From UBA4459 sp963776205 (GTDB taxonomy: Bacteria; Bacteroidota; Bacteroidia; Bacteroidales; F082), in the NCBI GenBank assembly GCA_963776205.1, contig CAVZLR010000001.1, forward strand, positions 434,001 to 498,000: a DNA stretch of 64,000 nt, in the 5' to 3' direction. Position 1 is the stretch's first letter; every line of letters begins with the position of its first letter. Under the pieces are notes generated by a model that saw only the letters and a list, made by a program, of their open reading frames with translations, did not search any database and was not told where the DNA came from. Position numbers and translations under genes: made by a program. Positions 1 to 8,424 of the stretch are shown piece by piece.

Positions 1-1
1 T

Positions 2-625
2 GAAAAAAAAATTTTACCTAATCGCGAGGAAATAGCAACCAGGCTCACCAATATGTTAAAAAACTTAAAGGGAACTGTTAACGAGCCTGACACCATCACA
101 TTCGCCGGAAATGGTGAACCTACTATCCACCCTGATTTTGCGGGCATAATTAATGACTCGATTGCAATCCGTAATAAATTTGCTCCGAAAGCACAAATCA
201 GCGTTTTGTCGAATGCAAGCATGCTGCACAAACCCAAAGTAGTTAAAGCGCTGAAAATGATAGAAATGAATATCCAAAAGCTGGATAGTGGCATTGAAAA
301 TACCTTCAACCTGATAAATCAAACCGCAAAAGGTTTGTCATTTGAAAAAATTGTGGATCGTTTGCTGGCATTTGAAGGCAAGCTCATCATTCAAACGCTG
401 TTTTTACGCGGCGAATACAATGGTAACCATATTGACAATACCACACCCGAGGAAATTGAAGCCTGGCTGAAGATTGTAAAAAAAGTACAACCCGAATACG
501 TGATGATCTACCCGATCGACCGGGGCACGCCCGCCAAAAACCTGCAAAAGATTCCTGAAGAACAGCTAAATGAGATTGCGGCACAAGTAGAAAAAGCTGG
601 AATCAGGACGAAGGTGTATTATTAA
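2..625 (+). CDS. Radical SAM protein, C-terminal part (5' end outside window)
   Basis: The frame is open from base 2, so the gene starts before the window; the first in-window ATG (base 53) is internal. The segment contains FAGNGEPTIHPDF, which resembles the glycine-rich SAM-binding GGE-like strand of radical SAM enzymes, followed by a conserved region with IQTLFLRGEYNGNH and YPIDRGTPA. The CxxxCxxC cluster motif would lie upstream and cannot be seen. This C-terminal pattern is typical of stand-alone radical SAM proteins common in Bacteroidota, whose substrate I do not know. It ends tail to tail with oxyR, one base apart. The family call is fairly safe; the reaction is not assigned. Confidence 0.75.
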   Translation, partial: EKKILPNREEIATRLTNMLKNLKGTVNEPDTITFAGNGEPTIHPDFAGIINDSIAIRNKFAPKAQISVLSNASMLHKPKVVKALKMIEMNIQKLDSGIENTFNLINQTAKGLSFEKIVDRLLAFEGKLIIQTLFLRGEYNGNHIDNTTPEEIEAWLKIVKKVQPEYVMIYPIDRGTPAKNLQKIPEEQLNEIAAQVEKAGIRTKVYY

Positions 626-626
626 C

Positions 627-1568
627 CTACTTCCATTCCACAATAGTTCCCCGTTCTTTTTGTAACATTTCAGCGGGTATGGCTTCTTTTATACTGCTGG
701 CAATAGCATCTGTTAACAGGGCTTTGGCAAATTTGCGGGTAAATACTAAACTCACCTCTCTCAATGGTGTGACGTTATTGAATGATCTCACTTGCGCTTT
801 TCTGTTTCCTTCAATTTCAAGGCTGGCCAGTTCAGGTATCAGGGTATAACCGCCTTCAATATCAATTATTTTAATAAGGGTTTCAAGGGTGCCACCTTCA
901 TAATCAAAAGGGAGGTCCCCTACATTAATTTCCTGAATATTACACAAATTCACCACCTGGTGCCTGAAACAATGCCCATCGCTTAGTAGCCAAATACCAG
1001 GCGATTCCATATCCTTTATCCCAATACCTGCTTGTTTCGACAATTTATGAGATGTACTGGCATACACCATCATTTCCTCGTAATACAAATGCTTCTCATT
1101 GATTTTGTTATCATGCAGTGGCGTTACTAATATGCCTATATCCAGCAAATCTTTTTTGAGCAGATCTACGATTCTTTCCGTTACTGTTTCCTCAATTTTA
1201 ATATGAATATTGGGATGGCTTCTTTTAAAATTTCCGGTAAACCGTGGCAATAAATAAGGAGCGATCGTCGGGATGATGCCAATGCGTATTTCCCCGGTCA
1301 GCTCATTCTTTGATTCTTCAGCCCTTAATTTCACTTTAGCAGCTTCTTCCAAAACAATTCGCGCTTGTTCAATGATTTTTTCACCTGTCATGGTTGGCAC
1401 TACGGGCTGTTTGCTTCTGTCTAAAAGTATTACTCCAAGCTCGTCTTCCATCTTTTTCAGTTGCATGCTCAAGGTAGGCTGCGTTACAAAACACTTTTCT
1501 GCAGCTGTTACAAAATGCCGATAGGTGTCGACAGCCACCAAGTATTCGAGTTGTATTAGTGTGATCAT
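627..1568 (-). CDS. oxyR: OxyR-like LysR-family hydrogen peroxide regulator
   Basis: A 313-residue LysR-type regulator. Residues 1-60 form the winged helix-turn-helix (LEYLVAVDTYRHFVTAAE, then TQPTLSMQLKKMEDELG), and the rest is the type 2 periplasmic-binding-like sensing domain. Two cysteines, in DGHCFRHQ and VNLCNIQ, lie where OxyR proteins carry their redox-active pair, with the usual short spacing; this is the main reason for calling OxyR rather than a generic LysR. It is divergent from a peroxiredoxin gene with a shared 107-bp control region, the classical arrangement of a peroxide regulator with its target. Expected role: oxidised OxyR activates the peroxiredoxin and other peroxide-defence genes. 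Confidence 0.85.
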   Translation of the reverse strand: MITLIQLEYLVAVDTYRHFVTAAEKCFVTQPTLSMQLKKMEDELGVILLDRSKQPVVPTMTGEKIIEQARIVLEEAAKVKLRAEESKNELTGEIRIGIIPTIAPYLLPRFTGNFKRSHPNIHIKIEETVTERIVDLLKKDLLDIGILVTPLHDNKINEKHLYYEEMMVYASTSHKLSKQAGIGIKDMESPGIWLLSDGHCFRHQVVNLCNIQEINVGDLPFDYEGGTLETLIKIIDIEGGYTLIPELASLEIEGNRKAQVRSFNNVTPLREVSLVFTRKFAKALLTDAIASSIKEAIPAEMLQKERGTIVEWK

Positions 1569-1577
1569 AGCACAAAT

Positions 1578-1592
1578 ATAGATATTTTCTAT
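1578..1592. promoter_or_regulatory. Candidate OxyR half-operator between oxyR and peroxiredoxin gene
   Basis: The sequence reads ATAG-N7-CTAT, matching the dyad of the OxyR consensus (ATAGntnnnanCTAT). It lies 10 bases upstream of the oxyR start and about 21 bases upstream of the -33 element of the peroxiredoxin promoter. A second half-site at the expected distance is only weakly conserved. It fits joint autoregulation of oxyR and activation of the peroxiredoxin gene; this is inference from sequence alone. Confidence 0.4.
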
Positions 1593-1612
1593 CTAATCAT
1601 AAATATTATTGA

Positions 1613-1644
1613 TTTGACAAATGATTGTACGCATTGTATTTTTG
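1613..1644 (+). promoter_or_regulatory. Bacteroidota housekeeping promoter of the peroxiredoxin gene
   Basis: TTTG at 1613-1616, a 20-bp spacer and TATTTTTG at 1637-1644 match the Bacteroidota primary sigma pattern TTTG-N19-21-TAnnTTTG exactly. It leaves a leader of about 25 bases before the ATG at 1676. Confidence 0.7.
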
Positions 1645-1675
1645 TAGTCGATTTAACACATAAAAAGAAAATAAC

Positions 1676-2326
1676 ATGGAGAATGAAGTAATGAACACCA
1701 TGCCAAGAATTGGCGACGTGGCACCTGATTTTAAAGCTACTACTACCAAAGGAAACATTCAGTTTTCAAATTATGCAAAAGATAAGTGGGTTGTTATGTT
1801 TTCGCACCCAGCTGACTTTACACCGGTATGTACAACTGAAATGAGCGGTTTTGCCACTCGAAAAAACGAATTTGATGCTTTAAATACCGAATTGATCGGT
1901 TTAAGTATTGACAGTATCCATTCGCATTTGGCCTGGGTAAACAATGTAAAAGAAAAAACAGGCGTCTATTTTGATTTCCCGATTATTGCCGACATCGATA
2001 TGAAGGTATCTAAATTGTATGGCATGTTGCAACCTAACGAAAGTGAAACTGCTGCAGTACGAGCCGTGTTTTTTATTGACCCAAACAAGAAAATTCGACT
2101 CATCATGTATTACCCGCTCAATGTAGGCCGTAATATGGACGAGATTATCAGAGTGTTGAAAGCACTACAAACTTCTGATAAATACAAAGTAGCTATGCCA
2201 TTGAACTGGGTTCCCGGTGATAAAGTAATTGTTCCGCCACCAAAAAACCTGGATGAAATGCAGGAACGCATTGATGGCAATTACGATGAAAAAATCGATT
2301 TCTACCTGGTAAAAAAGAATCTGTAA
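1676..2326 (+). CDS. 1-Cys (Prx6-type) peroxiredoxin
   Basis: A 216-residue AhpC/TSA-family peroxidase that reduces hydrogen and alkyl peroxides in the cytoplasm. The peroxidatic cysteine is Cys52 in PADFTPVCTTE, and the catalytic-site Arg lies in AAVRAVFFIDP. The length and the C-terminal domain (VPGDKVIVPPP, then YLVKK) are those of the Prx6 subfamily rather than the roughly 187-residue AhpC. The ATG at 1676 gives a few extra residues; ATG 1694 (MPRIGDVAPDF follows soon after) is an alternative. It is divergent from oxyR, with a clear promoter, and is followed by a strong terminator, so it is probably a single-gene transcription unit. Confidence 0.9.
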   Translation: MENEVMNTMPRIGDVAPDFKATTTKGNIQFSNYAKDKWVVMFSHPADFTPVCTTEMSGFATRKNEFDALNTELIGLSIDSIHSHLAWVNNVKEKTGVYFDFPIIADIDMKVSKLYGMLQPNESETAAVRAVFFIDPNKKIRLIMYYPLNVGRNMDEIIRVLKALQTSDKYKVAMPLNWVPGDKVIVPPPKNLDEMQERIDGNYDEKIDFYLVKKNL

Positions 2327-2347
2327 AATACATACTTTTTTCATAGT

Positions 2348-2384
2348 AGCCTGTTAAGTTGTAATTGCTTAACAGGCTTTTTTA
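2348..2384 (+). terminator. Rho-independent terminator after the peroxiredoxin gene
   Basis: An 11-bp perfect stem (AGCCTGTTAAG at 2348-2358 with CTTAACAGGCT at 2368-2378), a 9-base loop and a following run of six T residues. Confidence 0.9.
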
Positions 2385-2431
2385 TATCTATTTATCCGAA
2401 ATGACCGGTAAAAAGCCATATGCTTTTTTAC

Positions 2432-2439
2432 TATTTTTG
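2432..2439 (+). promoter_or_regulatory. TAnnTTTG box immediately before trpS
   Basis: TATTTTTG ends five bases before the trpS ATG. In Bacteroidota transcription starts a few bases beyond this box, so the trpS mRNA should have almost no 5' leader. No clear -33 TTTG is visible. Confidence 0.5.
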
Positions 2440-2444
2440 CGGCC

Positions 2445-3452
2445 ATGGAAAAAAAGCCAATTGTACTTAGTGGAATTCGCCCGACGGGAAACCTACACCT
2501 CGGAAATTATTTTGGGGCAGTAAAGAATTTTGTAAAAATGCAGGAAACCAATGAATGTTATTTTTTCATTGCCGATTATCATATGCTTACAACGCATCCG
2601 AATCCTGAGGATTTGCAGAACAATGTTCGCCAGGTTGTGATAGAATACCTTGCCGCCGGCCTCGACCCGGAAAAAGCCACACTCTATTTACAAAGCGATA
2701 TCCCCGAAACAGCAGAATTGTATTTGTTCCTGAACATGAATGCCTATCTGGGCGAACTGGAAAGGGTCACCACCTTTAAAGAAAAAGCCCGCAAACAGCC
2801 TGAAAATGTAAATGCCGGATTGCTGACCTATCCAACATTAATGGCTTCCGATATCATTATTCAACGGGCACACCTTGTCCCTGTTGGAAAAGACCAGGAG
2901 CAGCATCTTGAAATGACAAGAACATTTGCCCGCCGGTTCAACCGTATGTACAAAGTGGACTATTTTCCTATTCCAAAAGCTTTCAACTTTAATGAAGAAT
3001 TAGTGAAAATACCAGGCCTTGACGGATCAGGTAAAATGGGAAAATCGGAAGGTGAAGGAAATGCAGTTTTCTTAGGTGAAGATCCGAAATCCATCCGTAA
3101 AAAAGTGATGCGTGCCGTTACTGATAGCGGCCCAACCGAAATGAACCAGGAAAAACCAGAGCCAATTCAAAACCTGTTTAGTTTAATGGAAGTCGTTTCC
3201 AACCCAGATACGGTAGCTCATTTCGATGAAGCCTATAATAAATGCAGTATCCGTTATGGCGACCTTAAGAAACAACTTGCCGAAGATATCATCAGCTTTA
3301 CAACTCCATTCTACGAAAAGATAAATGAACTGTCAAAGAATGAGGCATACATCAAAAAAGTAATTGATATGGGTGCCGAAAAAGCAAGAGCAAATGCCCA
3401 AAAAACCGTTCGGGATGTAAGAGAAATTATTGGTTTCCGGAAAATTTACTAA
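2445..3452 (+). CDS. trpS: Tryptophanyl-tRNA synthetase
   Basis: A 335-residue class I aminoacyl-tRNA synthetase, the normal length for bacterial TrpRS. The HIGH-type signature is HLGN at about residues 18-21 within RPTGNLHLGNYFGA, and the KMSKS-type loop is GKMGKSEGEG near residue 197. It charges tRNA-Trp in the cytoplasm. The short promoter-to-ATG distance (box at 2432-2439) suggests a near-leaderless message. hflX follows 30 bases later on the same strand and may be cotranscribed. Confidence 0.96.
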   Translation: MEKKPIVLSGIRPTGNLHLGNYFGAVKNFVKMQETNECYFFIADYHMLTTHPNPEDLQNNVRQVVIEYLAAGLDPEKATLYLQSDIPETAELYLFLNMNAYLGELERVTTFKEKARKQPENVNAGLLTYPTLMASDIIIQRAHLVPVGKDQEQHLEMTRTFARRFNRMYKVDYFPIPKAFNFNEELVKIPGLDGSGKMGKSEGEGNAVFLGEDPKSIRKKVMRAVTDSGPTEMNQEKPEPIQNLFSLMEVVSNPDTVAHFDEAYNKCSIRYGDLKKQLAEDIISFTTPFYEKINELSKNEAYIKKVIDMGAEKARANAQKTVRDVREIIGFRKIY

Positions 3453-3482
3453 GCACCAAAATACCAATTAACTACCACGGAT

Positions 3483-4682
3483 ATGCTCGAAAAAAAAGAG
3501 AATCAGCTTAAAGAAACTCCTGAAAAAGCGGTATTGGTGGGCCTTGTCACAAGTGATATTGATAAAAGCAAGGCAGAAGAATACCTGGATGAACTGGCAT
3601 TTCTGGTTCAAACAGCAGGTGGTATTGTCGAAACACGCTTTTTACAGTCGTTGCCAACAGCTAACTCTAAAACATTTGTTGGGTCTGGGAAGTTGGACGA
3701 GATTAAGCAATTTGTAAAAGCTGCTGAAATTGACATGGTAGTTTTTGATGATGAATTGGGCCCATCTCAAATCAGGAACCTGGAAAAATCATTAGAATGT
3801 AAAATACTCGACAGGACCAATTTAATACTCGATATTTTTGCAAAAAGAGCACAAACTTCACACGCAAAAACACAAGTGGAATTGGCACAATACCAATATT
3901 TATTACCCCGTTTAACAGGTATGTGGACCCACCTTGAACGGCAACGGGGAGGTATTGGTTTAAGGGGACCGGGAGAAACAGAAATTGAAACCGACCGCCG
4001 GATCATCCGGGATAAGATCTCACTGCTAAAAAAGAAACTGGTTCAGATCGACAAACAAAAAGCTACCCAACGCAAAAACAGGGGGAAAATGGTGCGGGTA
4101 GCGCTGGTAGGCTATACCAATGTGGGCAAATCCACCCTGATGAACCTCATCAGTAAGTCAGATATTTTTGCCGAGAATAAGTTATTTGCCACACTTGATA
4201 CAACCGTCAGAAAAGTGGTGATTGAAAACCTGCCTTTCCTGCTTTCAGATACAGTTGGTTTTATCAGAAAGCTTCCCCATGGCCTCGTTGAATCGTTTAA
4301 ATCTACTTTGGATGAAGTCAGGGAATCTGATATTCTCGTTCATGTGGTGGATATTTCCCATCCCGAATTTGAGGACCAGATAAAAACGGTAAATGAAACA
4401 CTTTCAGAAATCGGCGCTGCCGATAAGCCTGTCATCATGGCTTTTAATAAAATGGATGCTTATAGTTTTATTGAAAAGGAAGAAGATGACCTGACCCCTG
4501 TAACGAGAGAAAACATTAGCCTGGAAGAGTTAAAATTGAGTTGGATGGCGAAAGACAACCATCCTTGCATTTTCATTTCTGCTAAGACCAAGGAAAATTA
4601 CCAGGAATTCAAGGATTTGCTATACAAGAGCATTCGAGAGATACATACCGTAAGGTATCCGTATAATGACTTTTTATATTAA
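3483..4682 (+). CDS. hflX: GTPase HflX (ribosome-associated)
   Basis: A 399-residue HflX-family GTPase. The N-terminal HflX domain contains SGKLDEIK and the conserved GGIGLRGPGETEIETDRR stretch, followed by a basic coiled linker. The G domain starts around residue 208 with Walker A GYTNVGKST, then DTVGFIRKLP (G3) and FNKMD (G4). HflX proteins split stalled or stress-inactivated 70S ribosomes. It is followed by an alpha/beta hydrolase gene after 12 bases, so the two are likely one transcript. Confidence 0.94.
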   Translation: MLEKKENQLKETPEKAVLVGLVTSDIDKSKAEEYLDELAFLVQTAGGIVETRFLQSLPTANSKTFVGSGKLDEIKQFVKAAEIDMVVFDDELGPSQIRNLEKSLECKILDRTNLILDIFAKRAQTSHAKTQVELAQYQYLLPRLTGMWTHLERQRGGIGLRGPGETEIETDRRIIRDKISLLKKKLVQIDKQKATQRKNRGKMVRVALVGYTNVGKSTLMNLISKSDIFAENKLFATLDTTVRKVVIENLPFLLSDTVGFIRKLPHGLVESFKSTLDEVRESDILVHVVDISHPEFEDQIKTVNETLSEIGAADKPVIMAFNKMDAYSFIEKEEDDLTPVTRENISLEELKLSWMAKDNHPCIFISAKTKENYQEFKDLLYKSIREIHTVRYPYNDFLY

Positions 4683-4694
4683 TTTGACTTCCGC

Positions 4695-5552
4695 ATGGTG
4701 GTTTTTCTCAGTATAGTCTTAATTCTCCTGATAATATTATTCGTTTTGTTCTGGATGATCCTAAAAGCTTTTAAAAATCCTGTCAGGTTGCATGACAAAA
4801 CACCTGAAGCACTTCATATTCCATATACAGAAATCACGATCCCTACCAAAAATAATTGTTCACTATATGGATGGTGGATACCCGGCAAGGAAAAATCTCC
4901 TTTAGTCATCCTGGTTCATGGTTGGGGAAGAAATGCAGGCAGGATGATGCCCTATATTGATCAATTTAATAAAGCGGGATTCAGCCTGGTCGCTTTTGAT
5001 TCGAGGAATCATGGCAGTAGTGATGCCGATCAGCATTCGACCATGTTAAAATTTGCCGAAGATATACGGGCAACGATGGAATATACATCTGAAAAAGGAT
5101 GGATAAGTTCTGAAAAAGTAGGACTGGTGGGTCTTTCAATTGGAGGTGCTGCTTCTATTTATGCAGCCGCTCATGACGACCGAATTAAAGCTGTGATTAC
5201 CGTTGGTGCCCTTGCCGAACCCCAGGCAGTGATGAAAAAGCAACTTATTGACAGGCACATCCCAACTCCACTAATTTGGGGATCGATTAAGTTTATACAG
5301 TATAAAGTGGGGTTTAGATTCGCAGACATAGCACCGGTGAATCATATACATAATGCCCAAGCTGATTTTTTATTGATCCATGGTGAAAAAGACATTACGG
5401 TTCCGATAGGACAGGCTGAAAAATTATATGCAAAAGGAATGAAAGGTAAAGTCGAGCTATGGAGATTGCAAGACAAAGGGCATTCAGATTGCCATTTTGA
5501 AGATGGTTATTGGGAAAAAGTGATTGGATTTATGAATTTAAAACTTTCCTGA
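4695..5552 (+). CDS. Membrane-anchored alpha/beta hydrolase
   Basis: A 285-residue protein with one N-terminal membrane segment (about residues 2-23, VVFLSIVLILLIILFVLFW) and an alpha/beta-hydrolase fold. The oxyanion region is HGWGRNAGRMMP, the nucleophile elbow is GLSIGGAAS (Ser near residue 148), the acid is in the GEKDITVP segment and the catalytic His is in DKGHSDCHF. It resembles bacterial hydrolases of the YqkD/FrsA-like group, but the substrate cannot be told. It lies between hflX and lnt on the same strand. Confidence 0.8.
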   Translation: MVVFLSIVLILLIILFVLFWMILKAFKNPVRLHDKTPEALHIPYTEITIPTKNNCSLYGWWIPGKEKSPLVILVHGWGRNAGRMMPYIDQFNKAGFSLVAFDSRNHGSSDADQHSTMLKFAEDIRATMEYTSEKGWISSEKVGLVGLSIGGAASIYAAAHDDRIKAVITVGALAEPQAVMKKQLIDRHIPTPLIWGSIKFIQYKVGFRFADIAPVNHIHNAQADFLLIHGEKDITVPIGQAEKLYAKGMKGKVELWRLQDKGHSDCHFEDGYWEKVIGFMNLKLS

Positions 5553-5638
5553 TTGGAAAAGAGATAACCAATTCTTTAAGTTGTTCGATTCCATTTAACA
5601 AGAATTCCTGTAATTTAGCATCATTGCTTTCTTTAAAA

Positions 5639-7249
5639 ATGAAAAGAATACATCTTCTATTTCTATCACTATTAAGTGGATTACTTTTAGCGGCTTCCTG
5701 GCCTGAAAATGGTTTTGCGCCGATTATTTTTGTCGCATTAGTTCCATTGCTATTCATTCAGCAATATCTCGGCGATAACAAAAAAAGAGGTGTGTTCTGG
5801 TATGCATGGCTTGCTTTTATTACCTGGAACGCATTAACCACCTGGTGGATTTGGTATTCGACAGATATTGGTTCTATTTTGGCCATTGCATTAAATTCTC
5901 TTTTCATTTCAGTAATTTTTTACCTGTATCATTTAAGCAAGGTTAAGCTTTTTCAAAATCAAAAAGGATTTGTTATTCTGCTGTTTTACTGGATAAGCTG
6001 GGAGTATTTCCATATGAACTGGGATTTGACATGGTCGTGGCTAAACTTGGGTAATGTTTTTGCAACCTCCCCAACATGGGTTCAATGGTACGAATATACC
6101 GGTACTCTGGGCGGAACAGCCTGGGTAATCATCGTAAATATACTCGTTTATCACATTCTTAAACTAGCCATATCTAAAGCCGATAAACCACTCCTTATTT
6201 TAAACCGTGTTTTACTAATATTGCTGCTCTTTGTGCCCATGACCATTTCTTTCATTATGTATGATCAATACGAAGAAAAAGCAGAACCTGTTGAAGTCGT
6301 TGTGGTACAGCCCAATACAGATCCATACAATGAACAATACGATCTGAACCCAATGCTGCTGCTTGAAAAGAACCTTTCGCTGGCCAATCAGAAAGTTACA
6401 AAAGCAACTGATTTTCTCGTTTTCCCTGAATCGACTCTGTATGATGGTCGCAGAAGCCTCTGGGAAAACCATCTTGAAGAATCTCCTCTTCTCAGAGAGC
6501 TTAAAAATTACGTTTCAGCGAATCCACAACTATCCATCATTATTGGTGCTTCCACCTATCGCGAATTAGCTGAAAATGAAAAACCTGGCCATGCAGCCAG
6601 AAAATTTTACAATAGCGACAAATACTATTATGCTTACAACACAGCGCTGCTTATTGATACAACTTCAAATATCCAGATATATCATAAATCAAAACTGACA
6701 CCCGGAGTTGAAAACATGCCTTCTTGGGGCATTTTAAAACCGATTGAAAAGATGGCCATTGACCTTGGAGGCACCATCGGATCCTTGGGTACGGATAATG
6801 AAATACTGGTTTTAACAGATGCAAAGTCTACCAAAATTGCACCGATCATTTGCTACGAATCCGTATATGGGGAATTTGTAATAAAGCGAATTCGTGAAGG
6901 TGCGACTGTCATTTTTGTAATTACCAATGATGGTTGGTGGGGAAATACACCTGGCCATCGCCAGCATTTTCTTTTTTCAGTGCTACGGGCAATTGAAACA
7001 CGAAGAAGTATCGCCCGATCAGCAAATACAGGTATTTCAGCGTTCATTAATCAAAGGGGTGAAGTATTTCAGCGTACCGGATATTGGGAGCCTGCTGTTA
7101 TCAGTCAGCAGATAAACGCTAACGCCAAATTGACATATTATGTAAGAAATGGTGATTATATTGCCCGTGTTTCTGTATTTATAAGTGTTTTAGTCCTCTT
7201 AATTGCTTTTGTTCGGGGATTCCTTAGCAAAAAGAAAAGCTTGGTTTAA
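5639..7249 (+). CDS. lnt: Apolipoprotein N-acyltransferase
   Basis: A 536-residue inner-membrane enzyme with several N-terminal transmembrane helices and a C-terminal nitrilase-like domain. It transfers the third acyl chain to the N-terminal cysteine of lipoproteins. The catalytic triad is visible: Glu in VFPESTLYDG, Lys in YHKSKLTPGVE and Cys in APIICYESVYGE, in the same order as E. coli Glu267/Lys335/Cys387. I start it at ATG 5639 (MKRIHLLFLSLLSG) because the upstream extension of the open frame overlaps the hydrolase gene and reads as non-family sequence. Many lipoproteins in this window would be its substrates. Confidence 0.9.
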   Translation: MKRIHLLFLSLLSGLLLAASWPENGFAPIIFVALVPLLFIQQYLGDNKKRGVFWYAWLAFITWNALTTWWIWYSTDIGSILAIALNSLFISVIFYLYHLSKVKLFQNQKGFVILLFYWISWEYFHMNWDLTWSWLNLGNVFATSPTWVQWYEYTGTLGGTAWVIIVNILVYHILKLAISKADKPLLILNRVLLILLLFVPMTISFIMYDQYEEKAEPVEVVVVQPNTDPYNEQYDLNPMLLLEKNLSLANQKVTKATDFLVFPESTLYDGRRSLWENHLEESPLLRELKNYVSANPQLSIIIGASTYRELAENEKPGHAARKFYNSDKYYYAYNTALLIDTTSNIQIYHKSKLTPGVENMPSWGILKPIEKMAIDLGGTIGSLGTDNEILVLTDAKSTKIAPIICYESVYGEFVIKRIREGATVIFVITNDGWWGNTPGHRQHFLFSVLRAIETRRSIARSANTGISAFINQRGEVFQRTGYWEPAVISQQINANAKLTYYVRNGDYIARVSVFISVLVLLIAFVRGFLSKKKSLV

Positions 7250-7315
7250 TTTTTGATAACTTCCTGTTAGTTTGTTAATAACAGTTAATAAACCCTTATA
7301 AATATAAAATATAAC

Positions 7316-7323
7316 TAATTTTG
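7316..7323 (+). promoter_or_regulatory. TAnnTTTG promoter box before the 7332 gene
   Basis: TAATTTTG ends 8 bases before the ATG at 7332; a short leader is implied. The -33 element is not clear. Confidence 0.45.
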
Positions 7324-7331
7324 CTGCTATC

Positions 7332-7739
7332 ATGGAAGATGAAAAATTCAGACAGGAATTAGATGAGTTGTTCAGGCTTTTTAAAAAGCTTATGGAAGAC
7401 AAGTCAATTGATGAGGTGCCGGGTATTGATAAGCATATGCTTCAGCAATTCCAGTTCTTTTTTAATAACTACGAAAATATGAAAGACCAGATTGCCTATC
7501 AGTTACAGGGACAATTTGGAGAGCCGGTAAAGGAAATGGTGCGGACACTTGTCAGACAATTGAGAGAGGAACTTGGCGATGATTACGATTTTATTGAAGA
7601 AGAAGATATAACAATGATCGATGTTGATGAAGTTGGAAATGATCTTAAGAAAATTGACGAAATGCTGACAAATCCGAATCTCACACCTGAGCAAATAGAT
7701 GAACTTTTAGATAAAAGAGCTGGTTTAACAAAACCATAA
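7332..7739 (+). CDS. Conserved hypothetical acidic protein
   Basis: A 135-residue soluble, strongly acidic, mainly helical protein with no signal peptide or membrane segment. The C-terminal part contains DDYDFIEEEDITMIDVDEV and then LTPEQIDELLDKRAGL. I do not recognise a functional family. It has its own promoter-like box and sits 24 bases before the TlpA-like gene, with which it may be cotranscribed. Codon use and base composition look like the neighbours. Confidence 0.7.
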   Translation: MEDEKFRQELDELFRLFKKLMEDKSIDEVPGIDKHMLQQFQFFFNNYENMKDQIAYQLQGQFGEPVKEMVRTLVRQLREELGDDYDFIEEEDITMIDVDEVGNDLKKIDEMLTNPNLTPEQIDELLDKRAGLTKP

Positions 7740-7763
7740 CCTTTTAAGCAACTGTCCTTATTC

Positions 7764-8372
7764 ATGGCATTCTCACTACGTGATTATATAAAAAACTACT
7801 TCAAAAAAAAGAAAACATTCAGCATTATCACTGATTTTCTTTTTGTTATTCTTATCGTATTGCTGATTATTCCTGGTACCCGGAAAGAAGTGTCATCTTT
7901 CTTTATTCGAATGGTTTCCCTTCCTCCTTCAGAACTTTCTACTGAGAATCAGTTTATAATAAGCGACGCATCATATAATTGGCAGTTTTACGACATGCAG
8001 GGAAATTCGGTTTCTATAGCATCTTTAGATGACAAACCCATTTTTTTGAATTTCTGGGCCACCTGGTGTCCACCATGTATTGGCGAACTCCCCGGTATTG
8101 CTGAGCTTTTTGCTGAATACAGAGACAAAGTTCACTTTGTGCTGGTTAGTAATGAGCATCCGGATAAGATACGTGCTTTTACAGAAAAACAAGGGTATGA
8201 GAACCTTCCTTTTTATATCCACACGAATACACCTTCTGACTTTGCATCCGAAAGCATACCTGCCACTTTCCTGATAAGTAAAGATGGTACGGTTGTCATA
8301 AGTAAAAAAGGAGCTGCGCGTTGGAATTCTGGAAAAATGAAAAAAATAATTGACGGTTTGCTGCTGGAATAG
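7764..8372 (+). CDS. Membrane-anchored TlpA-family thiol-disulfide oxidoreductase
   Basis: A 202-residue protein: a basic N-terminus, one transmembrane anchor at about residues 22-42 and a periplasmic thioredoxin-like domain. The redox motif is WATWCPPCIGELP, followed by the usual cis-proline strand (ESIPATFLISKDG). TlpA/ResA-type proteins reduce disulfides in exported proteins, often apocytochromes, although no cytochrome gene is nearby. The partner is unknown. Confidence 0.88.
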   Translation: MAFSLRDYIKNYFKKKKTFSIITDFLFVILIVLLIIPGTRKEVSSFFIRMVSLPPSELSTENQFIISDASYNWQFYDMQGNSVSIASLDDKPIFLNFWATWCPPCIGELPGIAELFAEYRDKVHFVLVSNEHPDKIRAFTEKQGYENLPFYIHTNTPSDFASESIPATFLISKDGTVVISKKGAARWNSGKMKKIIDGLLLE

Positions 8373-8397
8373 TTCAGCAGTTTATCGTTGCAAATAT

Positions 8398-8405
8398 TAT
8401 CTTTG
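8398..8405 (+). promoter_or_regulatory. TAnnTTTG promoter box before the 8425 barrel gene
   Basis: TATCTTTG lies 19 bases before the ATG at 8425. It overlaps the region just after the stop of the upstream gene and supports the 8425 start over an upstream one. Confidence 0.5.
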
Positions 8406-8424
8406 CACACATAAAAGAACAGAA

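Noticed and set aside
5510..5638. An upstream start for lnt at 5510
   Set aside because: It overlaps the hydrolase gene in another frame and reads as polar non-family sequence; ATG 5639 opens directly into the first membrane helix.
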